A stretch of DNA of 64,000 bases from Marinimicrobium sp038419845 (GCF_038419845.1 NZ_JBCAQT010000003.1:234338-298337), one strand, 5' to 3'; positions 18,426 to 28,483 are shown, counted from the stretch's first letter. Numbers and translations are program-made. The notes: generated by a model from the sequence alone, not told the origin.

Positions 18426-19945
18426 TGGCTGTGCGCGATTTGCCACACCCTCTATTGCAATCCCGCAGCGCGGGGGTGCTTCTGCATCCCACATCACTGC
18501 CTGGACCCGATACCATGGGCACCCTGGGTCAATCCGCTTATCAGTTTGTCGACTGGTTGGCGGCGGCTGGCTTTGGTCTCTGGCAAATGCTGCCCATCGG
18601 GCCGACGCACTGCAATCTCTCCCCGTACCAGACGCTGTCGGTCCAGGCCGGTAACCCCGAACTGATCAGTCTGGATGATCTGGTGGCTCGGGGGTGGTTG
18701 ACCCAGACGCAGCGCGAGCATGAGAAGCCGGCGGTTGCCCGGGCGTTGGCCGCCGGACAATTTTTTACCCACTGGGAGCCGGAGTCCGACCGGGTCAAAC
18801 GGTTTGAGAGTTTTTGCCAGGAGCATCGCTACTGGCTGGAGGACTACGCCCTGTTTGATGCGCTGCGCGAGTGCTACGGCGGGGAGAGTTGGTGTCGCTG
18901 GCCCGATGATATCCGTCTGCGCCGGACCCAGGGACTGACCCGCATGCGGCGCGAACTGAAAGCGCCCATTGATGTGCGCCGCTTTGAGCAGTTTGTATTT
19001 TTTGAACAATGGCAGGCGCTGCGCCAGTATGCCCGGGACAAAAATGTTTTCCTGTTTGGTGATATGCCCATCTTTGTTGCCTATGACAGTGCCGACGTCT
19101 GGGCCAATCAGGACCTGTTCAATCTTGACGGGGAGGGGAGCCCGCTCACCGTGGCCGGCGTCCCGCCGGATTACTTTTCCGAGACCGGCCAGCACTGGGG
19201 CAACCCCCATTACAATTGGGATGAAATGCAGGCGCAGAATTTCCGCTGGTGGCGTCAGCGGTTCAATACCCAGCTGGAACTCTTTGATCTGATTCGCCTG
19301 GATCACTTCCGTGGGTTGGAAGCCTACTGGGAAATTCCCGCCGACCACGAGGATGCCAGTCGGGGGCGGTGGGTCAAATCACCGGGCCGGGCGCTTTTAA
19401 ACAGCCTGTTTCGCGAACACAAAAACCTGCCATTGGTGGCTGAAAACCTCGGGTTGATTACCCCGGAGGTCGAGGCGCTGCGGCGGGAGTTTCGACTGCC
19501 GGGCATGGTCGTGCTGCAGTTCGCTTTTGATGGCAGCACCGACAACCCGCATTTGCCCCATGAACATGAAGCTCACAATATCGTTTATACCGGCACCCAC
19601 GACAACGATACCAGCCTGGGTTGGTACCAGGCTCAGCCCGAAGACGTGCAGCAGCGATTGAGAGCTTACTGTTTCGGCTCGGAAGAGCCCATGCCCCGAC
19701 TGCTGGTCTGTGCCGCTCTGGCATCGGTTGCCCGTATTGCCATCGTGCCACTGCAGGACCTGCTGATCCTGGATGGTGCTCATCGAATGAATACGCCCGG
19801 TACCGAATCGGGTAATTGGCGCTGGCGCTTTCAGTGGGACTGGTTCCCGGACACTCTGACCTCGGAGGTCAGACAGTGGCTGACACGCTATGGCCGGTTG
19901 CCGGAGGTCGAAGTCCAACCCCCAGACAAACCCAACGATGATTAA
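18425..19945 (+). CDS. malQ: 4-alpha-glucanotransferase MalQ (amylomaltase)
   Basis: GH77 enzyme that transfers alpha-1,4-glucan segments between maltodextrins. Motifs seen are GVLLHPTSLPG near the N-terminus, GDMPIFVAYDSADVWA, the nucleophile D293 in LIRLDHFRGLEAYW, the acid/base glutamate in PLVAENLGLITPEV, and GTHDNDTSLGWY. Length is 506 residues, the bacterial norm. Its start overlaps the GH57 stop (TGATG), so it is the third gene of the glgC operon, linking glycogen and maltodextrin turnover. Confidence 0.95.
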   Translation: MAVRDLPHPLLQSRSAGVLLHPTSLPGPDTMGTLGQSAYQFVDWLAAAGFGLWQMLPIGPTHCNLSPYQTLSVQAGNPELISLDDLVARGWLTQTQREHEKPAVARALAAGQFFTHWEPESDRVKRFESFCQEHRYWLEDYALFDALRECYGGESWCRWPDDIRLRRTQGLTRMRRELKAPIDVRRFEQFVFFEQWQALRQYARDKNVFLFGDMPIFVAYDSADVWANQDLFNLDGEGSPLTVAGVPPDYFSETGQHWGNPHYNWDEMQAQNFRWWRQRFNTQLELFDLIRLDHFRGLEAYWEIPADHEDASRGRWVKSPGRALLNSLFREHKNLPLVAENLGLITPEVEALRREFRLPGMVVLQFAFDGSTDNPHLPHEHEAHNIVYTGTHDNDTSLGWYQAQPEDVQQRLRAYCFGSEEPMPRLLVCAALASVARIAIVPLQDLLILDGAHRMNTPGTESGNWRWRFQWDWFPDTLTSEVRQWLTRYGRLPEVEVQPPDKPNDD

Positions 19946-19960
19946 TTGACGAGGTATCCC

Positions 19961-20350
19961 ATGGAGCATCGATGCAGCCGGCGTATTCCACTGAATATCA
20001 ACGCTCTAATTTATCGGCATGGCGCTCCCGTCGCGATGGGACGAATCAAGAATGCCAGTGGCCACGGGCTTTTTCTGGAAACGGATTACCAGAACGTCCG
20101 GGAGTTGCAGAAGATCGAGCTTGAAGTGCTGTTGGGCCGCCGAATCAAGGGGAAGGAGCGCTGCCAGATCAGTGCTCTGGTCGCGAGAAAATCCCAATTT
20201 GGTTATGGCCTGGACCTTGAGATGCTGGATGACGAGAGTTCCCATGCCTTGCTGGAGTACATTGAGCATCGGCAGTTGGACCAACATCGGCAGAATCGCG
20301 ACCTGGTAGCCGACACCTCAGCAAGGGCCCGGCGTCCCGGTCGCCACTGA
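19961..20350 (+). CDS. PilZ domain protein (c-di-GMP receptor)
   Basis: Small cytoplasmic PilZ protein of 129 residues. The two c-di-GMP-binding signatures are visible: the arginine motif HRCSRR (R4 to R8) and N-x-S-x-x-G at NASGHG (residues 31-36). The ATG at 19961 is preferred over an in-frame TTG at 19946 because a GAGG ribosome site lies 7 nt upstream of it. It follows malQ by 15 bp and may be co-transcribed, suggesting c-di-GMP input, although no glycogen role can be concluded. The last 20 residues are basic and disordered. Confidence 0.85.
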   Translation: MEHRCSRRIPLNINALIYRHGAPVAMGRIKNASGHGLFLETDYQNVRELQKIELEVLLGRRIKGKERCQISALVARKSQFGYGLDLEMLDDESSHALLEYIEHRQLDQHRQNRDLVADTSARARRPGRH

Positions 20351-20430
20351 TTAGAGTGCCTTCAGCGGGTTGGTTGGGCCCGCTTGAGCGGATAAACTGG
20401 CAGGCTATCGAGCACTGATTCGGATGGCCC

Positions 20431-21636
20431 ATGTCTGACCGCAACTACCGCCCGCGCATTTTCCTGCACCTGAATATTTTCTGGGTTTTCCTCAAACTGG
20501 GTTGCACCAGCTTTGGTGGGCCGGTGGCTCACCTGGGTTACTTTCGCGAGGAGTTTGTCGCCCGCCGCCGCTGGCTGACCGATCAGGCCTACGCTGACCT
20601 GATGGCCCTGTGTCAGTTTCTACCCGGGCCGGCCAGTAGCCAGGTCGGTATGGGGCTGGGGTTGTCGCACGGTGGCGTCGGGGGCGCCCTGGCCGCCTGG
20701 CTGGGCTTCACTTTGCCTTCCGCGGTACTGATGATCGCCTTTGGCCTGGCACTGCTGAACACCAACCTGACGACCGGCACCGACTGGCTCAATGGCCTCA
20801 AAGTCGTGGCTGTCGCCGTGGTGGCCCAGGCGCTCTGGGGAATGGGCAAGAATCTATGCCCGGACCGGGCGCGTGCCAGTCTGGCCGCGGTGGCGGCCCT
20901 GTTGGTGATTGCGCTACCCGGTACCTGGGGCCAGTTGCTCGCCATGGCGGCAGGCGGGCTGATCGGGTGGCGATGGCTGCATCCCACCCAGACGGTGTCC
21001 GCGGGCAACTTGCCGAGCACAGGCAAAGCGCTGGGTATCGCCTCGTTGGCACTATTCGCCGTTCTGCTGTTCGGGCTGCCTTTGCTGGCCAATTTTTCCG
21101 ATAACGCCTACCTCGGTTTGTTCGATAGCTTTTATCGGGCGGGCAGTCTGGTATTCGGGGGCGGTCATGTGGTGTTGCCGCTTCTGCAGGCGGAGCTGGT
21201 ACCGCAAGGGACGGTTTCCAATGACCTGTTTCTGGCGGGGTACGGGGCCGCTCAGGCGGTGCCCGGTCCGCTGTTCACCTTTGCCGGCTATCTGGGTGCC
21301 GTCACGGGGACTGGTCCCCATGCCGTTTTGCTGGCCATGACGGCATTGGTCGGCATTTTTCTGCCGGGCTTTTTATTGTTGTTGGGCATTCTGCCACTCT
21401 GGGCGTCCGCCCGTCGGCATCCGAGTATGCAGAAGGCGATGCTCGGCGTGAATGCGGCGGTGGTGGGTTTGCTGCTGGCGGCCTTTTACGACCCGGTGTG
21501 GACCAGCGCCATTCACAGCTCCGGCGATTTTGCGCTCGCCCTGGCGGCCTTTGTGGCCTTGATGTTCTGGCGACTACCACCCTGGCTGGTGGTGATTCTA
21601 TGCGCGGTCTTGCCCGCGTTGATCGGATTGCTCTAA
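20431..21636 (+). CDS. chrA: Chromate transporter ChrA family
   Basis: Membrane protein of 401 residues with two homologous CHR halves and about ten TM helices. The family signatures FLKLGCTSFGGPVAHLGYF (residues 17-35) and LCQFLPGPASSQVG in the first half, and FGGGHVVLPLL with AVPGPLFTFAGYLG in the second half, are clear. Known members export chromate in exchange for sulfate. No chrB regulator or other chr gene is adjacent, so a role in general anion transport is also possible. Confidence 0.92.
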   Translation: MSDRNYRPRIFLHLNIFWVFLKLGCTSFGGPVAHLGYFREEFVARRRWLTDQAYADLMALCQFLPGPASSQVGMGLGLSHGGVGGALAAWLGFTLPSAVLMIAFGLALLNTNLTTGTDWLNGLKVVAVAVVAQALWGMGKNLCPDRARASLAAVAALLVIALPGTWGQLLAMAAGGLIGWRWLHPTQTVSAGNLPSTGKALGIASLALFAVLLFGLPLLANFSDNAYLGLFDSFYRAGSLVFGGGHVVLPLLQAELVPQGTVSNDLFLAGYGAAQAVPGPLFTFAGYLGAVTGTGPHAVLLAMTALVGIFLPGFLLLLGILPLWASARRHPSMQKAMLGVNAAVVGLLLAAFYDPVWTSAIHSSGDFALALAAFVALMFWRLPPWLVVILCAVLPALIGLL

Positions 21637-21693
21637 ATAGCTGCTTGGGGTTTGCTTCACGCCCGGCCCGCTCAGGGGTAGGGTAAGGGACTC

Positions 21694-23598
21694 TCAGTCT
21701 TCCAGAGTGGCCACCAGAAGCGCCCGGTAGAGGCGCTCGCGTGCCCCCTTCGGGTGTTCCAGCTGCATGCGCTGCAGACTCGAACGCATCCGCTCGGTCA
21801 TTGGGCGCCGCCAGCCCCTGATCACAAGTGCCGCCATCGAACGCCAGTCGCCCACCTGCGGTGCGAGTTTTGCCAGCGCCTTGGCCAGATGTTCTTCATC
21901 GTCACTCAGACCACTGCCCAGGGGAAAGGCCGGCAACTGTTGTGCCTGATAGCCTTCAGCCAGAGCTGAGTGAATGCGTTCGGGCGTATTCTGACGAAAC
22001 CGTTCGGGTATCTGGTAATCGTCGGGCAGTTTGCCCGCCGCCTGGGCGCACTTGAGCAGCTCGGGCTGAAAACGCGAATCGGCAATGCCGAGCATGGCGG
22101 CCATCACCTCGGCATCGCTCTTGTCTCTCAAATCCGCGACGCCGTATTCGGTCACGATGATATCGCGCAGATGGCGGGGCAGGGTGGTGTGGCCGTAGTT
22201 CCAGAGAATGTTGGATTTTACCTGGCCCTTTTTGGTACGCGTCGCCGGCAGGGTGATGATGGCGCGCGCGCCCGGCAGATCAAAGGCCTGGGAGACAAAA
22301 TTGTACTGGCCGCCGACCCCGCTCACGACCCGGCCATCTTCCAATCCATCGGACACGACAGAGCCATTGAGGGTGGCCATCATGGCGCTGTTGATAAAGC
22401 GGGCGCCCACGCGCGCCTCTCGCTTCGCACTTTCCCGCCCAATCGCGTCAGAACGTTCTGGCTCGTCAGGCCGATAGGGCAGGCTGTCGCCAATCGTGTT
22501 GGTGAACGACACCGGCATCATCGCGATCTGATCCCGCTGTTGCGGCGACAGCTGCTCCAGTAACCGGTAAAACACCGGGCTGCCTACAAAGAAGCCGCCG
22601 TGCACTGCGGCGCCGCCCACAGTGCGGCGGAGAATGCCGGCCTGCAGCAGGGCCAGAAATCCCTCCACCAGCATTTCGGTCACGCCATAGAGCCCCTGCT
22701 CAAACACACCGGTGTGCATCAGTTCGGGATTGTCATCTTCGCCCAGTTGCCTGATCAACTGTTTGAACAGAGCATTATTCTGCTCGCGCAGTAACAGCCC
22801 CTGAGCAATGGCATCACCGATGGAGCCAATGCCGATCTGCAGGGTACCGCCATCGGGAACCAGTCTTGCGACCTGCAAGCCGATGGCATAATCCGTCTTA
22901 CTCACGGGTTTGTGGGGCGGGCTGTACAGCGGGAATTCGCAGTCGGGGCTCTGCAGGATGTGGTCAAAATCACCCGCCTCCCGGTCGGCTTCTCCGCCGA
23001 GAAAGGGCAGGGCGCCATTCACCTGAGCCGCGCAGATGAAATCAATTTTACCGGCCCGGCGTTGCTCCAGCAGGTCGACCGTGATATCCGGGTTGCAGCT
23101 CAGACTATAGCGCTCGCCGCGATCGGGGTCGGCGGGCGCCACCAGTTGCAGCACCAGATTGACCCCGGCACGGATCAGCGCATCCAGCGCGTGGGTATAG
23201 TTGATGGAGGTGTAGGATTGTTGCGCGATCGGGCTGTTCAGCCAGGCGCCGGGGGCCAGATAAAAATCCCGGACAGTGACATTCTCGGGCAAGGCACTGT
23301 GGCGCATATCCCGGGCGTATTCCAGCGCGGGGTAATCATCGAACAGTCGTTGGGAGATCGGGCCCAAAAACCGTTTTTCCAGCTCGCTTCCCGGTACCGG
23401 AGCTTCCAGTGTCAGAGCCGTAAAAATCACGAGTTCAAGTTCGGGATCCTGGCAGGCCCGACGATAAAGCTCATTGATCAGGTGATTGGCTTTGCCCAAC
23501 CCCAGCGGCAGACCCACAACAATGCGCTTGCCCAGTGTTGCAATGATTGCATCAATCAGAGCGGCGCCGTCGCTGTGGATCCTGGGGTGTGTCGACAT
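21694..23598 (-). CDS. Acetyl-CoA hydrolase/CoA-transferase family protein
   Basis: Large (634-residue) member of the acetyl-CoA hydrolase/4-hydroxybutyrate CoA-transferase family. Both transferase halves are present, with GTLQIGIGSIGDAIAQGL in the first and the C-terminal signature IIVTEYGVADLRDKS near residue 480. The catalytic glutamate expected in this fold is likely within the second half. It starts 9 bp after the beta-oxidation gene stop and is the last gene of a three-gene operon, suggesting it hydrolyses or transfers CoA from beta-oxidation products. The substrate is unknown. Confidence 0.85.
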   Translation of the reverse strand: MSTHPRIHSDGAALIDAIIATLGKRIVVGLPLGLGKANHLINELYRRACQDPELELVIFTALTLEAPVPGSELEKRFLGPISQRLFDDYPALEYARDMRHSALPENVTVRDFYLAPGAWLNSPIAQQSYTSINYTHALDALIRAGVNLVLQLVAPADPDRGERYSLSCNPDITVDLLEQRRAGKIDFICAAQVNGALPFLGGEADREAGDFDHILQSPDCEFPLYSPPHKPVSKTDYAIGLQVARLVPDGGTLQIGIGSIGDAIAQGLLLREQNNALFKQLIRQLGEDDNPELMHTGVFEQGLYGVTEMLVEGFLALLQAGILRRTVGGAAVHGGFFVGSPVFYRLLEQLSPQQRDQIAMMPVSFTNTIGDSLPYRPDEPERSDAIGRESAKREARVGARFINSAMMATLNGSVVSDGLEDGRVVSGVGGQYNFVSQAFDLPGARAIITLPATRTKKGQVKSNILWNYGHTTLPRHLRDIIVTEYGVADLRDKSDAEVMAAMLGIADSRFQPELLKCAQAAGKLPDDYQIPERFRQNTPERIHSALAEGYQAQQLPAFPLGSGLSDDEEHLAKALAKLAPQVGDWRSMAALVIRGWRRPMTERMRSSLQRMQLEHPKGARERLYRALLVATLED

Positions 23599-23607
23599 AA
23601 CCAGTCG

Positions 23608-25716
23608 TTACGACTCCCAGCCGGGGTCCGGCGCAAAGCGGTCGCCGTGCAGTTCGGCCAGTTGCTGCAAGCGGTGGTGTATATCCTGGTAGCCCCGCTC
23701 GCCGGCGTAATGCATGGGGCCACCGCGGAAAGGTGCAAAGCCGGTACCAAAGATCATGGCGCCATCGAGCAGGTCGCGATCATCGATCACGTTTTCACGC
23801 AGGCATGCCATGCAGGCGTTGAGCATGGGCAGGATCAGGCGATCCAGCGTTTCTTCCGGGGCCTTGGGCGTATTGGACTGCTTTTTGGGTTTGCCTTTCT
23901 CCCAGCGGTAGAGACCCTCGCCGGTTTTCTTGCCGAGTTTGCCGTCGTCGACTTTTTTCCGGAACCAGTCGGGCGTTTCCGGCAGGTCATTGTCCAGTCG
24001 CTCGCGCAACATCTCCGCCACGCCCAGACAGATATCCAGACCGACCTGGTCCGCCAGCTCAATCGGCCCCATGGGCATCCCGAAATCCAGCGCGACCTGG
24101 TCGATGCTCTCGGCTTTATGACCTTCATCCAGCATCATGATGGCTTCAATCAGATAGGGCGTCAGCGCACGGTTGACCAGAAAGCCGGGGGCACTACTGA
24201 CCGGCGCCGGCAAGCGGCTGATCTGGCCGACAAACACCTTGGCCCTATTCAGTGCCTGGGTGCCCAGTTTGGAGTGCTGCACAATTTCCACCAGCTGCAT
24301 CAACGCCACCGGGTTGAAGAAATGCACACCGACCAACCGTTCCGGTTGTTTGAGCTCCTCCTGCAGTTGCTCCAGTGGAATGCTGGAGGTGTTGGTGGCG
24401 AGAATGGCGCCTTCTTTGAGTTTGGGTTCCACCTCGGCAAAAACTTTGCGTTTGATCTCCAGTTTTTCGGGTACCGCTTCCAGCACCAGGTCGGCCTGAC
24501 TGATCCCGGCGTTGGTAAAATCGGGAATCAGGCGGTCGAGTACCGCGCGGGTGTCCGCGCTACTGAAACGCTTTTTCTTGCACAGGTCAGTGGTTTTGCC
24601 GATGGCTTTGGCAACCACTTCAGGCTCCAGGTCAAACAACGTGACGCGCAGCCCCTGGATGGCGCACCAGCCGGCAATATCCCCACCCATGGCGCCGGCA
24701 CCGATGACGTGTACCTGGGCAATGGGCTCGACCTTTTCCTCGTCACCCACATTGGTGAGCGACTTCATCTGCTCCCGGAGGAAGAATACACGCACCAGGT
24801 TGCGAGAGGTGTCAGTGGTCAGCAGTTTCGCGAAGGAGGGGACTTCATGGCGCAACAGGTCAGAGCCGTTGCGGCCGAATTTTTCCCAGAGCTCAATCAG
24901 GGCGTTGGGCGCGGGATAGTGCTGAGGCGGCGCCTTTTTGGCGGCCTGAGAGCGCATTTTCTTGCCCACAAAGCGACGCAGCGGGTCAATTCGAAACAGC
25001 TTGGCCTTCCAGCTGTTTTTGTGTTTTTTGACCTTCCCCGCAATGGCCGCTTCCACGGCGGCGGCGAGGTGCCGCTCCTGTACCAGTTGATCGACCAGCC
25101 CCAGCGCTTTGGCCTTTTTGTCACGGGTGTTTTTGCCGGTCAGCATCATGGTCATGGCCGCCACCGGATCGATCAGATCCACCAGACGACCGGTGCCGCC
25201 CAGGCCCGGGTGCAGGCCCAGCAAGACCTCTGGTGTGCCGAAAGTGGCGCCGGGTACGGCGATCCGGTAGTCACAGCACAGGGCCAGCTCCAGGCCTCCC
25301 CCCAGAGCCGCGCCATGGATGACGGCCACCGTGGGGCAGGGCAAGTCTTCCAGGCGTTTCACCAGGGCATGGGCCCGGGTGAGCTTTTCGTTCACTTCGC
25401 CTTCACTGGTCAGGTGGCGAAACTCCTTGATGTCGGCGCCCACACAGAAACTGCCGCGTTTGGCCGAGCGCAGGACCAGGCCTTTGGGGCGATCTTTCTC
25501 CAGTTCATCCAGCACCTGCCCCAGCTCTTCCAGAACCTCGGCGGACAACACATTGACGCTGGAATCGGCCTTGTCGAACAACAACCAGGCCACATCCTGC
25601 GAGTCGCGGGCCAGGCGCCAGTGGTGCCAGCGGCTGGAGTCCTCGGACGGAGAGCTGCCAAAAGGGCCCAGCTCGAAAGCGCGGGCCTGAATTGCGGAAT
25701 ATACGGGACCGGTCAT
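23608..25716 (-). CDS. Bifunctional enoyl-CoA hydratase/3-hydroxyacyl-CoA dehydrogenase (FadJ/FadB-like)
   Basis: Alpha subunit of a fatty-acid beta-oxidation complex. The N-terminal crotonase domain contains HGAALGGGLELALCCDYRIA (about residues 130-150). The NAD-binding Rossmann motif is VHVIGAGAMGGDIAGWCAIQG (about 335), and the dehydrogenase catalytic block includes GVHFFNPVALMQLVE (about 460). The ATG at 25716 is chosen because TAAGGAGCGC sits just upstream; a longer frame adds 20 Arg/Ser-rich residues. Length is 702 residues. It follows the thiolase by 11 bp, forming the usual thiolase-hydratase/dehydrogenase pair. Confidence 0.93.
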   Translation of the reverse strand: MTGPVYSAIQARAFELGPFGSSPSEDSSRWHHWRLARDSQDVAWLLFDKADSSVNVLSAEVLEELGQVLDELEKDRPKGLVLRSAKRGSFCVGADIKEFRHLTSEGEVNEKLTRAHALVKRLEDLPCPTVAVIHGAALGGGLELALCCDYRIAVPGATFGTPEVLLGLHPGLGGTGRLVDLIDPVAAMTMMLTGKNTRDKKAKALGLVDQLVQERHLAAAVEAAIAGKVKKHKNSWKAKLFRIDPLRRFVGKKMRSQAAKKAPPQHYPAPNALIELWEKFGRNGSDLLRHEVPSFAKLLTTDTSRNLVRVFFLREQMKSLTNVGDEEKVEPIAQVHVIGAGAMGGDIAGWCAIQGLRVTLFDLEPEVVAKAIGKTTDLCKKKRFSSADTRAVLDRLIPDFTNAGISQADLVLEAVPEKLEIKRKVFAEVEPKLKEGAILATNTSSIPLEQLQEELKQPERLVGVHFFNPVALMQLVEIVQHSKLGTQALNRAKVFVGQISRLPAPVSSAPGFLVNRALTPYLIEAIMMLDEGHKAESIDQVALDFGMPMGPIELADQVGLDICLGVAEMLRERLDNDLPETPDWFRKKVDDGKLGKKTGEGLYRWEKGKPKKQSNTPKAPEETLDRLILPMLNACMACLRENVIDDRDLLDGAMIFGTGFAPFRGGPMHYAGERGYQDIHHRLQQLAELHGDRFAPDPGWES

Positions 25717-25727
25717 ATCAGCGCTCC

Positions 25728-27044
25728 TTAAACTCGTTCGATCAGCAGTGCGCCGGCTTGTCCGCCGCCGATGCATTGGGTGGCGATGCCGCGTTTCAAC
25801 CCTTTGCGCTCCAGGGCATTGAGCAGGTGCAGGGTAATGCGGTTGCCGCTGGTGCCTACCGGATGACCCAGACTGACGCCGCCGCCATCGACGTTCAGCT
25901 TTTCCCGGTCGATTCGACCAAAGGGCTTGTCCACGCCCAGTGCTTCGCGGCAGAAGGTCTCATCCTCCAACGCCGCCAGACAGGACAGCACCTGGGCGGC
26001 AAAGGCCTCGTTCAACTCCCACAGATCGATATCATCGATACTGAGGTCGTGCCGTTTCAGCAGTCCGGCGATACTGAGTGCCGGGCCCAGGCCCATGATC
26101 TCCGGGTCCAGCGCCGCCCAGTAACTGTCGACAATCACCCCTTTCGGGGTCAGGTTGTGTTCTTTGAGAGCCTCTTCCGAGGCCAGGATGACCCAGGAAG
26201 CGCCGTCGGTAATCTGGGAGCTGTTGCCCGCGGTCACGCGCCCGTAGGGGCGCTCGAACACCGGCTTGAGCTTGGCCAGGTGTTCGACGGAGTTGTCGGG
26301 CCGGACGCCGTCATCATCGTTGAAAATGCGTCCATTGGGGGCAATCAGCGGGAATATTTCCTCTTTGAGCCAGCCTTCGGACTGGGCTCTCGCCAGCCGG
26401 TGATGGCTGCTCACCGCGTATTCGTCCGCCTGATGGCGGGTCACCCCAAACAGCTGGGCAATCACCTCCGCTGTCTGGCCCATGTTCATTTCCACAATCG
26501 GGTCAGTCAGGCCCCGCTCCAGGCCGATCACCGGTTTGAACATGCCCGGGCTGAAGCGTCCCAGGGTTTTGAGTTTGGCGAGAAAGCTCTTCGATTGCTG
26601 TAGATCCGCCAGCCAGTTCACGGCGCGCTGCTGCAGCAGCAGGGGCGAGTGGCTCAGCGCCTCGGTGCCGCCGGCGAGAATCAGATTGGCGTTGCCGCCC
26701 TGAATGTAGCGGTAGGCGGTATCAATGGACTGCATGCCCGAGCCGCAGTTGATCTGCACGGTAAACGCGGGCATGGTCTCGCCCATTCCCAGTCGCAGGG
26801 CCGCCACCCGGGCCGGGTTCATCTCCTCGGAGATCACATTCACGCAGCCGAGAATCACCTGGTCAAAAGCCTTGGGCGAGAGCTGTTGGCGCAGCATCAG
26901 TGGCCGTCCGCACTGAACGGCCAGATCAACCGGAGTGAAGGGGCCCGGTCGCCCGCGCGCCTTCAGAAAGGGCGTTCGGGCGCCATCGACGATATAGACG
27001 GGGCGGGGTGTCGCGGGCGGTGCGTGATCTGCGTCGTTCGCCAT
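25728..27044 (-). CDS. Acetyl-CoA C-acyltransferase (thiolase)
   Basis: Degradative thiolase of 438 residues that cleaves 3-ketoacyl-CoA, the last beta-oxidation step. The nucleophilic cysteine is in INCGSGMQS, the catalytic histidine in LGHPVGTSGNR, and the second cysteine in ATQCIGGGQAGALL near the C-terminus. It is the first gene of the operon with the FadJ-like protein and the CoA hydrolase. The sequence looks closer to acetyl-CoA acetyltransferases than to canonical E. coli FadI, so I leave the symbol empty. Confidence 0.92.
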   Translation of the reverse strand: MANDADHAPPATPRPVYIVDGARTPFLKARGRPGPFTPVDLAVQCGRPLMLRQQLSPKAFDQVILGCVNVISEEMNPARVAALRLGMGETMPAFTVQINCGSGMQSIDTAYRYIQGGNANLILAGGTEALSHSPLLLQQRAVNWLADLQQSKSFLAKLKTLGRFSPGMFKPVIGLERGLTDPIVEMNMGQTAEVIAQLFGVTRHQADEYAVSSHHRLARAQSEGWLKEEIFPLIAPNGRIFNDDDGVRPDNSVEHLAKLKPVFERPYGRVTAGNSSQITDGASWVILASEEALKEHNLTPKGVIVDSYWAALDPEIMGLGPALSIAGLLKRHDLSIDDIDLWELNEAFAAQVLSCLAALEDETFCREALGVDKPFGRIDREKLNVDGGGVSLGHPVGTSGNRITLHLLNALERKGLKRGIATQCIGGGQAGALLIERV

Positions 27045-27199
27045 GGTGGCTCCTTTGACTGAAGGGTCAACAAAATGCCTGTTACTAAGGATAAGGGTTT
27101 AACCCCCAATCTGCCAACTTATTGCCATCGCGCGCTCCAAGAGAGTTGAGAGTAGTATGTCAGGATGGGGCTGTCGCCCGCATGACTAAGGAAATGTTT

Positions 27200-28483
27200 A
27201 TGTCTCACTCATCGCTCCTTTCCATGGACCGTCTCCGCTTTCTCGCCAATCGGTTGAAAGAACGCCTGTGGGTCAAACCTCTGGCGCTCTGCCTGCTATC
27301 TATCGGAGGGGCGTTTATTGCCAAGCTGGCGGACGACTCGGGACTGGGTGAAGTTTTGCCCCAGGTGAGCCTGGATTCAGTGGAGTCATTGCTGTCGATC
27401 ATGGCGGCCAGCATGCTGATGATTGCGACGTTTGCGGTGGGCTCCATGGTCGCCGCCTATGCCTCGGCCAGTGCGGCGGCTACCCCTCGGTCGATTCCGC
27501 TGGTGATTGCCGATGACGTCACCCAGAACGCGCTATCGGTGTTTATCGGGGCCTTCATATTCAGTCTGGTGTCCCTGATAGCGGTCAAGAACGGGTTCTT
27601 CGGTTCGGCGGGGCTGTTTGCGATTTTTGCGTTAACGGTTTTCGTGTTCGCGACAGTTGTTATCACGCTGATGCGTTGGGTCGATCGAATTGCCCGCCTG
27701 GGCCGAGTGGTCAATACCATCGAACGGGTGGAAGAGGCCACAGCGGACGCGCTCAAGCGACGCCGCCGTGCTCCGACAATGAGCGCTTTGGCGGTCTCGC
27801 CCTCTGAATCAACCGAGCGAGGTGTCGAGCTATTTTCCGCATCGGTGGGTTACGTGCAGCATATTGATATGGAGAAACTGCAGGACTGCGCCGAAGAATC
27901 AGGTTGTCACGTCACCGTGCTGGCTCTGCCAGGGACTTTTGTGAGTGCCGGTAGGGCGCTGTTCGCCATTGATGGGGGACATCCTCTGCCTGTGGCTGCC
28001 TTACTGAGTACTGTGACCATCGGTCGCAGCCGTACCTTTGAGGATGACCCTCGCTTTGGTTTATTGGCGCTGTCGGAAATTGCCGACAAAGCTTTGTCGA
28101 CGGGTGTGAATGATCCCGGTACCGCGATTGATGTGATTGGCGCCATGGTGCGATTGTTTACCCTTTGGCAGGTACCACTGGAGGAGAATCAGAAACGGGA
28201 TATCGTCTACGACCGCATTTCCGTTCCGCACCTGTCGGTTGAAGACATGTTTGATGACGCCTTTACGGCCATCGCGCGGGACGGCGCCGGCTTTGTCGAA
28301 GTGTCGGTCCGGCTGCAAAGGGCGTTGTTTGCCCTGTCCAGATCTGATGACGAGGGAGTGAGCGACGCCGCCAGAAAGTGCTCTCGCATGGCCTTGGGCC
28401 GCTCGGAGAGAGTGATGGAGCATGAAGAAGATATTGATGCAGTGCGTCAGGCCGCGACTTTTTCATCGGCAGCGATCACCTAG
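27200..28483 (+). CDS. DUF2254 membrane protein
   Basis: Predicted inner-membrane protein of 427 residues. It has four hydrophobic segments (about residues 25-42, 60-85, 105-125 and 135-155) followed by a soluble C-terminal domain with DKALSTGVNDPGTAIDVIG, the hallmark of DUF2254. Function unknown. An AAGGAA ribosome site precedes the ATG at 27200 with good spacing, so I prefer it to upstream in-frame starts at 27122, 27182 and 27194. It is divergent from the thiolase operon. Confidence 0.85.
   Translation: MSHSSLLSMDRLRFLANRLKERLWVKPLALCLLSIGGAFIAKLADDSGLGEVLPQVSLDSVESLLSIMAASMLMIATFAVGSMVAAYASASAAATPRSIPLVIADDVTQNALSVFIGAFIFSLVSLIAVKNGFFGSAGLFAIFALTVFVFATVVITLMRWVDRIARLGRVVNTIERVEEATADALKRRRRAPTMSALAVSPSESTERGVELFSASVGYVQHIDMEKLQDCAEESGCHVTVLALPGTFVSAGRALFAIDGGHPLPVAALLSTVTIGRSRTFEDDPRFGLLALSEIADKALSTGVNDPGTAIDVIGAMVRLFTLWQVPLEENQKRDIVYDRISVPHLSVEDMFDDAFTAIARDGAGFVEVSVRLQRALFALSRSDDEGVSDAARKCSRMALGRSERVMEHEEDIDAVRQAATFSSAAIT

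Noticed and set aside
20364..20384. Stem-loop agcggg/cccgct after the PilZ gene
   Set aside because: No T run follows, so a terminator call is not supported.
22912..25731. Long plus-strand open frame (939 codons)
   Set aside because: Antisense to the CoA hydrolase and FadJ-like genes, whose families are clear; the frame has no recognisable domain.
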